Origin: UBA11855 sp035297385 | GTDB taxonomy: Archaea; Thermoproteota; Bathyarchaeia; Bathyarchaeales; Bathycorpusculaceae | Direction of reading: 5' to 3' | DNA: 59,193 bases | Assembly: GCA_035297385.1 (NCBI GenBank) | Contig: DATGZD010000012.1 | Coordinates: forward strand, 1-59,193 | Shown: positions 42,105 through 50,853 of the stretch, one piece after another | Layout: every line of letters begins with the position of its first letter | Numbering within the stretch: position 1 is the stretch's first letter | Notes under the pieces: model-generated | Databases searched by the model: none | Told to the model about the DNA's origin: nothing | Seen by the model: the letters and a program-made list of their open reading frames with translations, nothing else | Program-made: the position numbers and the translations under genes

Positions 42105-43472
42105 ATGACAGAGAAGAAACTTTTTGGAACAAATGGCATACGAGGATTAGCAAACAAAGAAATGACTGCCGAATTGGCGCTCAAAATAGCGTTAGCTATT
42201 GGAACATTTTTTAAGAAGAAAAACTTACTCGTAGGCCACGATGCAAGAACAACCGGATCAATCTTAACTAAAGCCGTGGTTGCAGGTTTAAACTCTACAG
42301 GGTGTAATGTATTTTTTGCAGGCATGGCATCTACACCAACTCTACAATTTTCTGTAAAGAATCATGGTTTTGATGGAGGCGTAATCATAACTGCATCACA
42401 CAACCCACCAGAATACAATGGAATAAAAGTTATCTGGAAAGATGGAATTGAAATTTCTCATGAACAAGAAACAGAGATAGAAAATATTTATTTTGAAGGA
42501 AGAACTGAGCTCGTAGAATGGAATAAACTTGGAGAAACCCAAGAATTACCAGGAATTAACGAAGAATATGTAGAAGCCATCAAGAAACACGTTAATCCAA
42601 TGAAAATAGCTGAAAAACACTTCCGCGTTATTGTTGATGCAGCAAATAGTGTTGGAGGCTTAACAGCACCAAAACTTTTGAGAGAGTTAGGCTGCAAAAT
42701 CACAAGTCTAAATGCAAACATTGATGGAACATTTCCAGGAAGACCACCAGAACCACGACCCGAGAATCTTAAGGACATCGCAACAGTAGTCAAAGCTTTG
42801 GGTGCAGATTTAGGAGTAGCGTTTGATGGTGATGCAGATCGTTCAATATTTATCGGCGAAAATGGCGAGGTTTATTGGGGTGACAAAACTTTCGCCATTA
42901 TCGAAAAACATTTTCTTGAGAATAATCCCAAAGCAAAAATTGTTACACCCGTGAGTTCATCAACGTTAGTAAAAGATGTTGCAGATACTTACGGTGGAGA
43001 AATTGTTTGGACTAAGGTTGGAAGTGTAACAGTCTCGCAGACTATGAAAGAAATCGACGCAAAATTGGGTGGGGAAGAAAATGGCGGCGTGTTTTATGGT
43101 CCACATCAAGCAGTTCGCGATGGCGCCATGACAACAGCTTTAATCTTGAACATAATGGCTGAATCTGGAAAGAAGTTGACTGAACTCATTGCAGAAGAAC
43201 CTCAATATTTCATAGAAAAAGGTAAAATTGCCTGTCCTGAAGAAAACAAAGAGAAATTATTGAGTAGGCTGAAAGAAGATGTTAAGGGTTTAAACGTGAC
43301 AACAATTGATGGTGTGAAAATTTGGTTTGAGGATAAAAGTGCTATACTCATTAGGCCAAGCGGAACTGAACCAATTTTCAGACTCTATGCTGAAGCAAAA
43401 AGTCAGGAGAGAGCAGTTAAACTAGTTGAAGAGTACAGTTCAAGGCTGAAAAAACTCCTAGAAACCTTGTAA
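42105..43472 (+). CDS. glmM: Phosphoglucosamine mutase, GlmM type
   Basis: 455 residues of the alpha-D-phosphohexomutase family. The phosphoserine loop is TASHNPPEYNG (S98), the metal loop is AFDGDADR, the sugar-binding loop is GGEENGG, and the phosphate-binding loop is RPSGTEP. The start reads LFGTNGIRG as in archaeal GlmM/PGM. It interconverts glucosamine-6-phosphate and -1-phosphate for UDP-GlcNAc synthesis. It lies 52 bases after the GlmU-like gene and 36 bases before the dehydrogenase-like gene. Confidence 0.94.
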   Translation: MTEKKLFGTNGIRGLANKEMTAELALKIALAIGTFFKKKNLLVGHDARTTGSILTKAVVAGLNSTGCNVFFAGMASTPTLQFSVKNHGFDGGVIITASHNPPEYNGIKVIWKDGIEISHEQETEIENIYFEGRTELVEWNKLGETQELPGINEEYVEAIKKHVNPMKIAEKHFRVIVDAANSVGGLTAPKLLRELGCKITSLNANIDGTFPGRPPEPRPENLKDIATVVKALGADLGVAFDGDADRSIFIGENGEVYWGDKTFAIIEKHFLENNPKAKIVTPVSSSTLVKDVADTYGGEIVWTKVGSVTVSQTMKEIDAKLGGEENGGVFYGPHQAVRDGAMTTALILNIMAESGKKLTELIAEEPQYFIEKGKIACPEENKEKLLSRLKEDVKGLNVTTIDGVKIWFEDKSAILIRPSGTEPIFRLYAEAKSQERAVKLVEEYSSRLKKLLETL

Positions 43473-43508
43473 CATAAGACGTTAAGTTTTATTTTAAGGA
43501 GAGTTGAC

Positions 43509-44864
43509 ATGCCCAGTGTTCTGCATCTAAAACCTCAAGAAATTGATGCTGTTGAAAAACGTGGAAATTACAACGTCTGTATAGTAGGTTGTAGACAAAT
43601 AGGTTTAATGTATGCCATAATGTTTTTGGAAGCAGGGTTCAAGGTCACCTGTGTAGATGCAGATCAAAGCCTTGTTAGGAATTTGGTGAAGGGAAAAACA
43701 GGTTTCATAAATCGAGAATTAGAGACAAAGTTAAAAATTTACGTTAACTCAGGAAGCTTAACTGTTACAAGTGACCTGAGGACAAGTATTGCTCAGGCTG
43801 ACGTAATCGTTCTATCGATTACGATGAAAATTAACGAGAAAAAGAGATTCGATGCTTCGGAAATAGAGACTGTCCTCAAACAAATCGGTGAGGTTATGAA
43901 GCAAGAAAAATTGATTCTTTACACTGGTGTGGCTGAATTAGGATTCATGGAAGGCGTGGTCAAAGAGAGATTAGAGAGCAGTTCAGGGTTTATAGCAGGA
44001 AAGAATTTCGGTTTGGCCTACATACAAAAATCAATCAATAAAAATGAAGCAACAAATGAAACTATTCGTAAACAAGAGTTTATGATTTCCGCAAATGATG
44101 ACATCAGTTTGGATGCTGCTGCATTAATCTTATCGACGATAACTGAGAGATTGAAGTTGGTAAAGAACCTTAAGCTCGCAGAATTAGCGAGTCTTTTTTC
44201 TTTAGTAATCAAAGACGTTTCAAAAGCATTGGGCAATGAGTTTGCTATACTTTGTGAGAATACTAAGGTAGATTATTTGGAAGTGCTAAAGCTTTTAAGC
44301 TTGGAATTGAAGGAAATGGGCTACATTCCCGGGATTAATGAAGAAGAAAACAAGCTTGGAGCGTCACTTCTATTAGAAAGCGCAGAGAAGTTAGGAATAA
44401 AACTCAGACTTTTGGAATCAGCCCGGCATATTAACGATGATATAATTAAACATGTAATCAACTTAACGCAAAACACGCTACGTGCTTGTGGTAAGACGTT
44501 GCGTCGTTCAAGAATTGCCGTGTTAGCTTCAATGGAAGCAGGAACAGCCGGCGAAATGTTCGTCAAAATGCTCGAGACAAAAGGAGCAAGGATTAACCTT
44601 TATGATGCTCGCTCTAGAAAAAACGAGAGCCCAAACGTAACCTGTATTTCAAAGAGGAGCATTACTGAAGCGATTGAGAATTCGGATTGCATCGTGGTTT
44701 TGACAAGAGAAGAACAATTCAAGGATTGGAATCTAAAGAATCTACGTTCGGTTATGAGAACTCCTGCTGTCATCGTAGATGTTGCAGGCAGCTTTGAACC
44801 AAAGGAAGTTGAGAGAGAAGGATTCATATACCGTAGGTTAGGAAGAGGATTCGAAGAAATATGA
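43509..44864 (+). CDS. UDP-sugar dehydrogenase-like protein lacking catalytic residues
   Basis: 451 residues with the three-domain UDP-glucose/ManNAc dehydrogenase plan: Rossmann N-domain (NVCIVGCRQIGLMYAIMF, where the usual G-x-G-x-x-G is GCRQIG), middle domain (LAELASLFSLVIKDVSKALGNEFAILCE), and a C-domain (AVLASMEAGTAGEMFVKML). The catalytic loop normally reads GGHCIPVDP; here the corresponding place reads YIPGINEEENKLG, without the nucleophilic Cys. The Asn and Lys positions of the middle domain are also altered. It is probably inactive as a dehydrogenase and may be a binding or regulatory protein. The next gene overlaps its stop (ATGA). Confidence 0.8.
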   Translation: MPSVLHLKPQEIDAVEKRGNYNVCIVGCRQIGLMYAIMFLEAGFKVTCVDADQSLVRNLVKGKTGFINRELETKLKIYVNSGSLTVTSDLRTSIAQADVIVLSITMKINEKKRFDASEIETVLKQIGEVMKQEKLILYTGVAELGFMEGVVKERLESSSGFIAGKNFGLAYIQKSINKNEATNETIRKQEFMISANDDISLDAAALILSTITERLKLVKNLKLAELASLFSLVIKDVSKALGNEFAILCENTKVDYLEVLKLLSLELKEMGYIPGINEEENKLGASLLLESAEKLGIKLRLLESARHINDDIIKHVINLTQNTLRACGKTLRRSRIAVLASMEAGTAGEMFVKMLETKGARINLYDARSRKNESPNVTCISKRSITEAIENSDCIVVLTREEQFKDWNLKNLRSVMRTPAVIVDVAGSFEPKEVEREGFIYRRLGRGFEEI

Positions 44865-45808
44865 AGAAACTCGGGGTTGCTGTCATCGGTACCGGTTTTT
44901 GGGGCAAAAACCATGCAAGAGTCTACAAAGAGCTTGAATCTACAGAATTAATAGCAATATGTGATAAAGATGTAGAACGCGCAAAAACCATTGCGGCTCA
45001 ATTTGGAGTGAAAGCTTACACAGATAGTTCAAATATGCTAAAGAACGAGAGTATTGAAGCAGTTAGTGTTTGTACTTGGTCAACAAGTTTAGCTAAGGAA
45101 GCCATGAAGGCGTTAAGAGCGGGAAAACATGTTCTTGTAGAGAAGCCTATGGCTACAACGACTAAGCAAGCCCGGGAACTTGTGCTTACAGCTGAGCAAA
45201 ATAACCTACATTTTACTGTTGGTTTCTTAATGCGATTTATTCCTGGATTGCAGAGTATTCGTGAGGCAGCTATGAGTAAGAGGAAACTGGGAGACTTAGT
45301 CTGTGCAACAGCGAGACGAGTTTCTGAGTGGCCTGAAAGAATCGGCGATGTAGGTGTGGTTAAGGATACTGCAATTCATGATATTGATGTTATGCGTTTT
45401 GTGTTTAATGAAGACCCTACTACTGTTTATGCAAAAGTGGGGTGCATGAAGCATAGGAAGTTTGAGGATTATGCCTTGATTATGTTGACTTTTGCAAGTG
45501 GCAAAAGTGCATTTATTGAGTCAAATTGGCTAACACCATACAAAACTCGAAAATTGACTGTAACCGGTAGTAACGCTATAATGAGGTTAGATTATATCAC
45601 ACAGGAATTATGGATTGAAGCTCCAAACGAAAATGTTCAACCAAAGCTTCCATGGCAAGAACCCCTAAAAGCTGAGCTTCAACATTTTGCAGATTGTATT
45701 TTGAAACAAGAGAAACCTTTAGTGACGGGTGAAGATGGAATCCAAGCATTAAGTATAGCTATCGCTGCGTTAAAATCATCTGTAAAAAATAGAGCAATAA
45801 GGCTTTAG
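44861..45808 (+). CDS. Gfo/Idh/MocA-family NAD(P)-dependent sugar oxidoreductase
   Basis: 315 residues. The Rossmann GTGFWGKNHARV is followed by the EKP motif (VLVEKPM) and catalytic-site DTAIHDIDVMRF. It resembles WlbA-type UDP-GlcNAc 3-dehydrogenases, which fits the UDP-GlcNAc operon that it closes. ATG 44861 overlaps the preceding stop. It likely converts UDP-GlcNAc or its uronate to a 3-keto sugar for surface glycans; the exact substrate is not shown by sequence. Confidence 0.9.
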   Translation: MKKLGVAVIGTGFWGKNHARVYKELESTELIAICDKDVERAKTIAAQFGVKAYTDSSNMLKNESIEAVSVCTWSTSLAKEAMKALRAGKHVLVEKPMATTTKQARELVLTAEQNNLHFTVGFLMRFIPGLQSIREAAMSKRKLGDLVCATARRVSEWPERIGDVGVVKDTAIHDIDVMRFVFNEDPTTVYAKVGCMKHRKFEDYALIMLTFASGKSAFIESNWLTPYKTRKLTVTGSNAIMRLDYITQELWIEAPNENVQPKLPWQEPLKAELQHFADCILKQEKPLVTGEDGIQALSIAIAALKSSVKNRAIRL

Positions 45809-45817
45809 TGAGTTTAA

Positions 45818-46093
45818 TTACTTCTTTTTAATACTGAAGGGTTTACCTTCCTCAACAATTTTGTCAGGGATTTTATCTGCCCATTTCTTAAGGAAAGGTA
45901 AGTCTTCATTCTCTTTTCGCAATTCATCTGGTAACATTTCAGGAATTTCATCACGAATTGGATACCATCGTAAACATTTTGGACAGACAATTAAGCCTTC
46001 AACAACTTCATCTTTTTCCTCAAAAACATGTAACTCCAATGGATGGTATTTATCAATTGGACAAGCAAGAATCTCCATAAGTTTGCGTTTCAT
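45818..46093 (-). CDS. Trm112-family methyltransferase activator
   Basis: A 91-residue zinc protein: MEILACPIDKYHPLELHV near the start and IVCPKCLRWYPIRDEIPEMLP in the centre, the pattern of Trm112 (one Cys in ACP, a C-P-K-C pair). In archaea and eukaryotes Trm112 binds and stabilises several tRNA, rRNA and release factor methyltransferases. The convergent neighbour is a sugar oxidoreductase. The Trm5 gene upstream on the same strand may be in one transcript, but Trm5 is not a classical Trm112 client. Confidence 0.92.
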   Translation of the reverse strand: MKRKLMEILACPIDKYHPLELHVFEEKDEVVEGLIVCPKCLRWYPIRDEIPEMLPDELRKENEDLPFLKKWADKIPDKIVEEGKPFSIKKK

Positions 46094-46233
46094 TTTAAAC
46101 ACTTGAAAAAGAGATAACGAATTGCCAGACTATTAAACTTACGCAATTAATGAAGCTAAGAAAGTACATATTTTGTGAGATATAAAGGGGATATCAAACT
46201 ACTCATTTAGATATTGAACAGTCAGGCAAATAG

Positions 46234-47097
46234 CTAAGCAATATAATTCAGTCCGACGTGTACATCTGCGACTAGTTGCCACCAGTTTGGGCCTATACTT
46301 CTAACGACATGAACATGAGGAATCTGACAATCTACGCTTAATGCATTGAATTCCTGCATTACTTTCTTCTTGACTTTTTCAGTTAGGTTCTCGACTTTAG
46401 ATGCATGTTCAAACGTGTGAATGTGTATCCAACCACCCGATGGTTTTAGTGCTAACAAGGCATAAGGAAGATACTCGTAGGCCTTTTCAGGCAACGGCAT
46501 AAGGATTCGATCTGCACAATGTTCAAGCTGATTCCTGATAATGGTTTTTGCATCGCCTAAAATTGGAATGACTTTGCCATAAAGTCGGTTCAGCTTAATG
46601 TTATTGATCATAAATTGAACTGCAACACGGTTAATGTCAATTGAATAGATTTTTACGTTATTAATGTGTTTAGCAATGAGAATAGAGAAGCAACCAACAC
46701 CTGCAAACATATTCACAATTGTTTCTTCAGGTTGAACAAGATTTACAATACGTGTTCTTTCATGACTGAGTCGAGGAGAAAAATAGCAAGCCTCTATGTC
46801 AACTGAGAAGAGGCATCCAGATTCTTTGTGAAGTGTATTTGTTCTGTGTTCTCCTGTAACATATACTAAATTGCGAAGTCTGAAGTCACCATTGACGGAG
46901 CCAGTCTGAGCGAATACGGTTCTTACATTTCTATGAATAGTCGTTATGGCATCGGCTATTGTCATGGCATGTTTTTCAGAGTCTTTTGATAATCTAATTA
47001 TTGCGATATCGCCCACAATGTCAAAAGATCCATAAACGTGAGAAAGTTCCCTGGGGGAAAGCGTCTGTGAAAGTAGTTCTGTTAATCGCTTTTTCAA
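46234..47097 (-). CDS. Trm5-type tRNA (guanine-37-N1) methyltransferase
   Basis: 287 residues with a class I SAM fold: NMFAGVGCFSILIAKH (SAM loop), IYSIDINRVAVQFM, and MPLPEKAYEYLPYAL in place of the NPPY-like motif. Before it is a middle domain with YFSPRLSHERTRI. It methylates G37 of tRNA, the first step to wyosine. The N-terminal D1 domain is short or absent compared with Trm5a/b of ~330 residues. Taw1, which uses m1G37, is encoded at 56186. Start TTG 47097 is weakly supported. Confidence 0.9.
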   Translation of the reverse strand: MKKRLTELLSQTLSPRELSHVYGSFDIVGDIAIIRLSKDSEKHAMTIADAITTIHRNVRTVFAQTGSVNGDFRLRNLVYVTGEHRTNTLHKESGCLFSVDIEACYFSPRLSHERTRIVNLVQPEETIVNMFAGVGCFSILIAKHINNVKIYSIDINRVAVQFMINNIKLNRLYGKVIPILGDAKTIIRNQLEHCADRILMPLPEKAYEYLPYALLALKPSGGWIHIHTFEHASKVENLTEKVKKKVMQEFNALSVDCQIPHVHVVRSIGPNWWQLVADVHVGLNYIA

Positions 47098-47179
47098 GTT
47101 TTATCCTTCATTATTTCATGAGTAACTGGAAACGTTTAAAAGCAAAAAACCTTCCTTTTCGTAAGGCGAGGTTGTCTTA

Positions 47180-47341
47180 ATGGAAAAAACTGGAATTGTT
47201 TACGAATGCACAAGATGCGGTTCAAGAGTTCCATCGGATGAAATTGAAATGCGTGGTGGAGAAACAAAATGCATCGTTTGCGGCTACAGAATCTTAAAAA
47301 AAGTCAAGCCGCCAGTAGTAAAACGTATTCAAGCAAAATAA
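47180..47341 (+). CDS. rpoP: DNA-directed RNA polymerase subunit P (Rpb12 homologue)
   Basis: A 53-residue zinc-ribbon protein, ATG 47180, with YECTRCGSRV and KCIVCGYRILKKV, the archaeal RpoP pattern (two CxxC pairs). It is a universal archaeal RNA polymerase subunit that helps assemble the enzyme. Upstream GAGG sits near 47168, before the ATG. It lies divergent from trm5 and convergent with the Cys-rich gene. Confidence 0.93.
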   Translation: MEKTGIVYECTRCGSRVPSDEIEMRGGETKCIVCGYRILKKVKPPVVKRIQAK

Positions 47342-47396
47342 AAAAGAGTTAAGAAATAACGCCCCTTAAAAAGGGTAATTTTAGGCGTTTAACTGT

Positions 47397-47684
47397 CTAG
47401 AATATGTCTTTTTCTCCAATCTTTCTAAATGCTTTTCCCTTGATCCTGACCGAATCAACTGGTACCTCATCTACGTCTCTATCAACAGTTACACGTTTTA
47501 CAGTCTCTCCGCAGATTCCTCGTGGCAGTAAACGCCTTTTAACACAGACAGCATACATGCAGCCTGCAACGTTACAGTTTTCTTCAGCTTCTCTACACCA
47601 AACGAAGTTGCGACGGTAGAAAGCAGCGTTTTTGACGCATTTAAATGATGGGCATGTGGCAGAACAAGGTTTTGTTTGAGCCAT
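47397..47684 (-). CDS. Cys-rich small protein, unknown function
   Basis: 95 residues with eight Cys in the first 60 (positions 7, 11, 16, 30, 37, 42, 47 and 58), including a CSATC pair and a CNVAGC pair. This density suggests zinc or an Fe-S cluster, or disulfides. A charged C-terminal half (KRVTVDRDVDEVPVDSVRIKG) forms a small beta unit. There is no signal sequence. I do not recognise the family. It is single and convergent with rpoP. Confidence 0.7.
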   Translation of the reverse strand: MAQTKPCSATCPSFKCVKNAAFYRRNFVWCREAEENCNVAGCMYAVCVKRRLLPRGICGETVKRVTVDRDVDEVPVDSVRIKGKAFRKIGEKDIF

Positions 47685-47769
47685 AGATATACACCTCTGT
47701 GATTATTAAAATTTCAATGTTCCCTTAGCATCAAACCAGAATACGTCTTATTTTACAATATAAACTTTT

Positions 47770-49893
47770 TTACTTCAAAGCAATTTTTCCAGTTAGCATA
47801 TTAGGCTTTCTTAACTTTCGTCTTCTTGTGTAAAACTCCACTATCAGAAAAATAATGATAGCAGGAAGGATGATAAGCAAAGTAATAAACACGCTAGTCT
47901 GAACAAGCAACATACCCAAGGCAACGTACCTACCCATAATTATTTGGACGGTTGTTGGTGATTCAACATTGATGCTTCGTGCCTCATAATAAGCATCATC
48001 TTCACTTAGGTATGCTACTATTTGCATATCACCGCCTATTACCCTATCAAAAGTAGCTTTTCCGTTAGTGACAGTAGTGGCAGTCAGGATTGTGCCATCG
48101 GCTTCTAGTAATCTAAGATTAGCGTTTAGTATAGCTTGTCCAAAAAAGTCAACAACCTGAACAGTAACTTGTAGATTATAGATGACGCATTGAACATTAA
48201 CTTCTTTATCAATGAAAGCATCTACAACGGTTGTATTCAGTAATATGTTTCCTGTATAGACCTTGGTATTGTATCTTCCAAATGTTATATTCATCGTGGC
48301 TGAACCATCATTTTCAGTATAAGAACTGTAGAAGATTCCCGCATTAGATTCAAGCAATGATAAGCGGGCGTTAGGAATTGGAGCGCCAGTGTAGTCAGTT
48401 ATCTTGAAAGATAAAGTTCGAGGTGGACATATTATTGTTACCTCAGAAACTGCTTTCACTGGAAGGTTACTGACGGTATTATTGTCGCTGTTAAAGATAA
48501 TACCATAGACAGAAGCATCAATCACATAAGATATTCCCGGCGGAGTAGAATTAAGGCTGAACACTCCGTTTGCGTCTGTTTGACCTATTGCACTTCCAGT
48601 TTGTTGCTGATTGTTCTTCGTACCCATGTATGAATAAGAAATTGCTAGATTAACTGAAGGAATAAGTAACCCATTTTGATCTTTCACAGTTATTTTGATA
48701 TCTCCTAATTCAGTTTGAAATTTAAACTCGCCTGCTTCAGTTACATTAATGCTGGTTTCGCCAACTTGTAATCCATTCCAGAAAGCTGTTAGAATATGTC
48801 GTCCACTCTCAAGGTAAATGGTAGTGTTGCCTCCAGCATCGCTAGTTCCAGTATAGGTCTTGTTTGTTGCTATGTCAAGAGCTTCCATTGATATTTGTGA
48901 AACAGATCTGCTTGATAAGTCCATGATTTGAATCGTTACAGGGTATCCTGGTATAGTAATGTTTTGTGAATCAGGCACTGGCTTAGGTGAATTACGAGGT
49001 GTAACAGCTACCTGATAAGCTCCAATCGGAGCATTTGACGGAACAATCCATGTGTCGATAACAGTACCGTTACTTGTCGGGTTTATATCTGCAGAGTGAA
49101 AAGTTGCGCCTGAATCTTGATTCTTAATTGTTATTGTGGTCGTATCGTTTGTTTGGTAGCCTATTGCTCGAATTCTTACTGTTTGTCCCCTATGGTATTG
49201 AGATAAGCTAGTGAACCCTATTGTAAATTGACTCCATGCCAATGATTGTGAGACGTTATAGTAGACATTGTAAGTTCCCGCATAATCTGTAAGTGAGCCT
49301 GCAGGTGTAAATGCAGCATCGGGAAAATTGATTTGGATTGTTGTAGTACCGTTTGCATTTGATGTTGGGAGTGTAACCACATGCGAATAGTTAGTGTTGA
49401 GTGGAGCTGGAACCATAACCATAATATTTGCTGAGTACGGCGTGTTTGGTTGTCCACCTGTAACGCTTACGTTAAGAGTTACGATGCTCCCTTCTTGTAG
49501 TTGTTCAGGGGTAACTGGAACGGTAGGCGCTATTGAATACGCTACATTTATCTTGAAACTATCAGTTGCATTGTTATTAGTAGCAACATCTCTAAGAGTA
49601 ATTGTGTATGTTCCTGCTGGAGCTTCAGGAACGCGAAAATTTGCACTTATAGAATTATCTTGAGCAATACCAGATACAACAAGGTTGGAGCCAAAGTAGA
49701 GTTCATACTTCCCATTTCTAGTATCTATTGAACCTAACACACTAACTGCTTGTCCAACTACACCTACTTTTTCTGAAGGAAAGATTTGTTCTATCTTAGA
49801 ACCAACTTGGGCTAATACTGGCATCGTAGGTATCACTGAACTTAGAATAACCATAACAATCAAAACAGTTAGAGCAATTGTGTTAATCTTCAG
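47770..49893 (-). CDS. Large surface protein with Ig-like and carboxypeptidase-regulatory-like repeats, probable CTG start
   Basis: About 707 residues: a signal peptide, a series of beta-sandwich domains (VSVLGSIDTRNGKYELYFGS; LEIPSVNLAISYSYM-like; ITDYTGAPIPNARLSLLES; VVDFFGQAILNANLRLLEA, the last two repeats of one domain type), a C-terminal helix and a basic tail. It should be a membrane-anchored surface protein. From TTG 49863 the signal peptide lacks its positive start; CTG 49893, seven bases after GGGGT, gives KINTIALTVL, a proper n-region. I prefer that start. Possible target of the glycosyltransferases encoded next to it. Confidence 0.8.
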   Translation of the reverse strand: MKINTIALTVLIVMVILSSVIPTMPVLAQVGSKIEQIFPSEKVGVVGQAVSVLGSIDTRNGKYELYFGSNLVVSGIAQDNSISANFRVPEAPAGTYTITLRDVATNNNATDSFKINVAYSIAPTVPVTPEQLQEGSIVTLNVSVTGGQPNTPYSANIMVMVPAPLNTNYSHVVTLPTSNANGTTTIQINFPDAAFTPAGSLTDYAGTYNVYYNVSQSLAWSQFTIGFTSLSQYHRGQTVRIRAIGYQTNDTTTITIKNQDSGATFHSADINPTSNGTVIDTWIVPSNAPIGAYQVAVTPRNSPKPVPDSQNITIPGYPVTIQIMDLSSRSVSQISMEALDIATNKTYTGTSDAGGNTTIYLESGRHILTAFWNGLQVGETSINVTEAGEFKFQTELGDIKITVKDQNGLLIPSVNLAISYSYMGTKNNQQQTGSAIGQTDANGVFSLNSTPPGISYVIDASVYGIIFNSDNNTVSNLPVKAVSEVTIICPPRTLSFKITDYTGAPIPNARLSLLESNAGIFYSSYTENDGSATMNITFGRYNTKVYTGNILLNTTVVDAFIDKEVNVQCVIYNLQVTVQVVDFFGQAILNANLRLLEADGTILTATTVTNGKATFDRVIGGDMQIVAYLSEDDAYYEARSINVESPTTVQIIMGRYVALGMLLVQTSVFITLLIILPAIIIFLIVEFYTRRRKLRKPNMLTGKIALK

Positions 49894-50013
49894 TATCGTT
49901 ACCCCAGTTTTGATCTTTCTTCACGAATTTTGAATGAAGACTTAACTGATGAGAAGATTTTAACCTTTCCTTCATGAGCAACCATAACCAGCGCTTCTTT
50001 TGGAAAAAAAATC

Positions 50014-50763
50014 TTATATTGTTAAATGCATATCTCGATGAACTGAGCCAGATTTACTCTTCAAAGACTTCAGAAAAGAAGTGCTCGATAGAAACGGAAA
50101 GAAATTTTCAAGAACATACAAATAATGTAAGTTGAATTTCAAAAAGCCCATCTTGTAAAATCGACGTGGTGATATGAAAACGAGAGTACTATTAGAGAAT
50201 TTTACTTTTCCAATCTCGGAGAGCATCTTTCCTAGTCTACCATCACCATTGATATCATCAGCGATGAAGCCGCCTGTTTTTTCAAAAGCTGATTTCCTTA
50301 CGGCAAGGAAATTTGTACTCGTTGAAAATCTTTTGCTGGGTTCTGGGAAGGAGCTAAAAATGAATCGTAGAACATTGTAGATTCCATATTCAATTTTAGC
50401 TAACAGGGACTCTGCTGGGTAATCTGGACCTGTTAACGCTATTAGTCGTTCATCTTGAAAGTCTCTATTAATTTTTGCAAGCAGTTCTTTTGGAAATATG
50501 ACATCAGCACATGTGAATAGCAAAATTTCACAGTTAGATATTTTTGCTCCTATATTTCTTGAGGGATATTCAGGTAACCCTTTTTCAACTATGACTTTGG
50601 AGTTGTAATTTTTGGCGATGTAAACGGTTTTGTCTTTGCTTCCACCATCGATAATAATTGTCTCATAATCTATCAAGGTTTGATTTTTGAGAGACTCAAG
50701 TAAATTTGCAAGGTTCTTTTCTTCATTTAATGTAGGAACAATTATCGATATCTTAAAGTTCAT
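50014..50763 (-). CDS. Family 2 glycosyltransferase
   Basis: About 249 residues. The GT-A fold is shown by ISIIVPTLNEEKNLANLL, TIIIDGGSKDKT (the first Asp pair), and GANISNCEILLFTCAD with the metal-binding DXD-like CAD. No membrane helices are clear apart from one near residue 200. It transfers a sugar from a nucleotide donor, to an unknown acceptor. First of five consecutive genes on the minus strand for surface-sugar synthesis. ATG 50763 is chosen over 50805 because the conserved strand begins right after it. Confidence 0.88.
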   Translation of the reverse strand: MNFKISIIVPTLNEEKNLANLLESLKNQTLIDYETIIIDGGSKDKTVYIAKNYNSKVIVEKGLPEYPSRNIGAKISNCEILLFTCADVIFPKELLAKINRDFQDERLIALTGPDYPAESLLAKIEYGIYNVLRFIFSSFPEPSKRFSTSTNFLAVRKSAFEKTGGFIADDINGDGRLGKMLSEIGKVKFSNSTLVFISPRRFYKMGFLKFNLHYLYVLENFFPFLSSTSFLKSLKSKSGSVHRDMHLTI

Positions 50764-50853
50764 AGGACATCTTTCTTGTTTTACAAGTATCGTAGGCTTG
50801 GTCAATAACTTGCTTGATTTTAAATGTATTCAAGAAGATACTATTATTCGAAA

